Below, piece after piece: positions 14,910 through 15,105 of a stretch of 15,105 nt of DNA (position 1 is its first letter; every line of letters begins with the position of its first letter). The DNA comes from Planctomycetaceae bacterium UBA2972 (GTDB lineage: Bacteria > Planctomycetota > Planctomycetia > Pirellulales > Pirellulaceae): the NCBI GenBank assembly GCA_002348315.1, contig DEAW01000093.1, forward strand, positions 1 to 15,105. Reading direction: 5' to 3'. Under the pieces are notes generated by a model. That model did not search any database, was not told the origin of the DNA, and was given only the letters and a program-made list of their open reading frames with translations. Both the position numbers and the translations under genes were made by a program.

Positions 14910-15105
14910 CGGTGAGCCGGAAATCGCGTCCCTTAAACTTGTAAATCAGGCGTTCATGATCGATGCCAAGCAAATGGAGCATCGTCGCATGGAGATCATG
15001 AATCTCCACTTTATCCTTCGCCACGTTGTAACCGAAGTCATCTGTTTCTCCAATGGTTACGCCGCCCTGAATTCCTCCACCTGCTAACCACAAACTAAAG
15101 CAATT
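14872..15105 (-). CDS. DUF1501 family protein, C-terminal 77 residues only
   Basis: This is the 3' end of a DUF1501 gene whose start lies beyond the right edge. The frame stays open to base 15105; reading on from the TTG at 15093 adds N-C-F-S before LWLAGGG, so there is no real start here. Visible family parts are LAGGGIQGG, the IGETDDFGYN block, IHDLHATMLHLLGIDH and the GRDFRLTDVAGNV end. These match the downstream DUF1501 protein at about 55% identity over 73 residues. Its 3' end overlaps the beginning of the PSC1 gene by 38 (or 14) bases, so the two are in one operon. By the usual gene order a further PSC1/DUF1553 gene may lie just outside the window; this is inference. Confidence 0.9.
   Translation of the reverse strand, partial: NCFSLWLAGGGIQGGVTIGETDDFGYNVAKDKVEIHDLHATMLHLLGIDHERLIYKFKGRDFRLTDVAGNVVQDALA

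Noticed and set aside
1..15105. CRISPR arrays, insertion sequences, phage genes, defence systems
   Set aside because: I saw no spaced repeat array, transposase, integrase or recognised defence protein; the GIY-YIG protein is a complete UPF0213-type gene, not a homing endonuclease in a mobile intron.

Overview
The window most likely comes from a planctomycete with moderate GC. The strongest evidence is the set of families typical of that phylum: a large protein with an N-terminal c-type heme domain (PSC1) followed by DUF1549 and DUF1553, three DUF1501 proteins with twin-arginine-like signals, and three S1 (arylsulfatase-type) sulfatases. Shine-Dalgarno sequences are mostly weak or absent, which also fits. 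No transposase, integrase, CRISPR array or rRNA is visible. No gene-free gap exceeds 300 bases.

Layout. Positions 1-48 hold the 5' part of a minus-strand tRNA-Leu(CAA), cut by the window edge, with a plausible promoter at 60-87. A secreted sulfatase with a canonical CGPSR active site (124-1701, minus) lies upstream of it. It is divergent from a housekeeping pair on the plus strand: metF (1876-2745) and a GIY-YIG/UPF0213 protein (2776-3054). The 174-base divergent gap holds two adjacent hairpins (1726-1742 and 1743-1768), the first followed by a short T run in the sulfatase direction. A small stand-alone parvulin (3064-3345, minus) converges on the GIY-YIG gene. A doubtful 65-residue ORF containing a perfect palindrome precedes the parvulin. 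A DUF1805 protein (3603-3950) and a DUF1501 protein (3992-5350) follow on the plus strand. They converge on a six-helix voltage-gated-type cation channel (5367-6647, minus) with nine regularly spaced S4 arginines and an unusual TGGFGD filter.

From 6783 to the right edge every gene is on the minus strand and closely packed, so this is probably one operon. In transcription order it reads: DUF1501 (cut by the edge), PSC1-DUF1549-DUF1553, a second DUF1501, a 77-codon ORF of unknown identity, a sulfatase with CQPCR, a sulfatase with CSTCR, and a zinc-independent MDR oxidoreductase. Several junctions overlap (38 or 14, 4 and 4 bases); the other gaps are 8 to 49 bases.

Interpretation. The operon looks like an exported catabolic module. 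The sulfatases would remove sulfate from a polysaccharide. The DUF1501 proteins are generally placed in the same alkaline-phosphatase-like superfamily as sulfatases and recur beside PSC1/DUF1553 proteins in planctomycetes, but their biochemistry is not established. The PSC1 protein carries one standard c-type heme motif and a second CxxCH, so a redox role is possible. The MDR enzyme would act in the cytoplasm. The joint function is inference. The most unusual direct observations are the non-canonical sulfatase active-site motifs, the channel's S4 and filter, and the unidentified small ORF coupled to a sulfatase.
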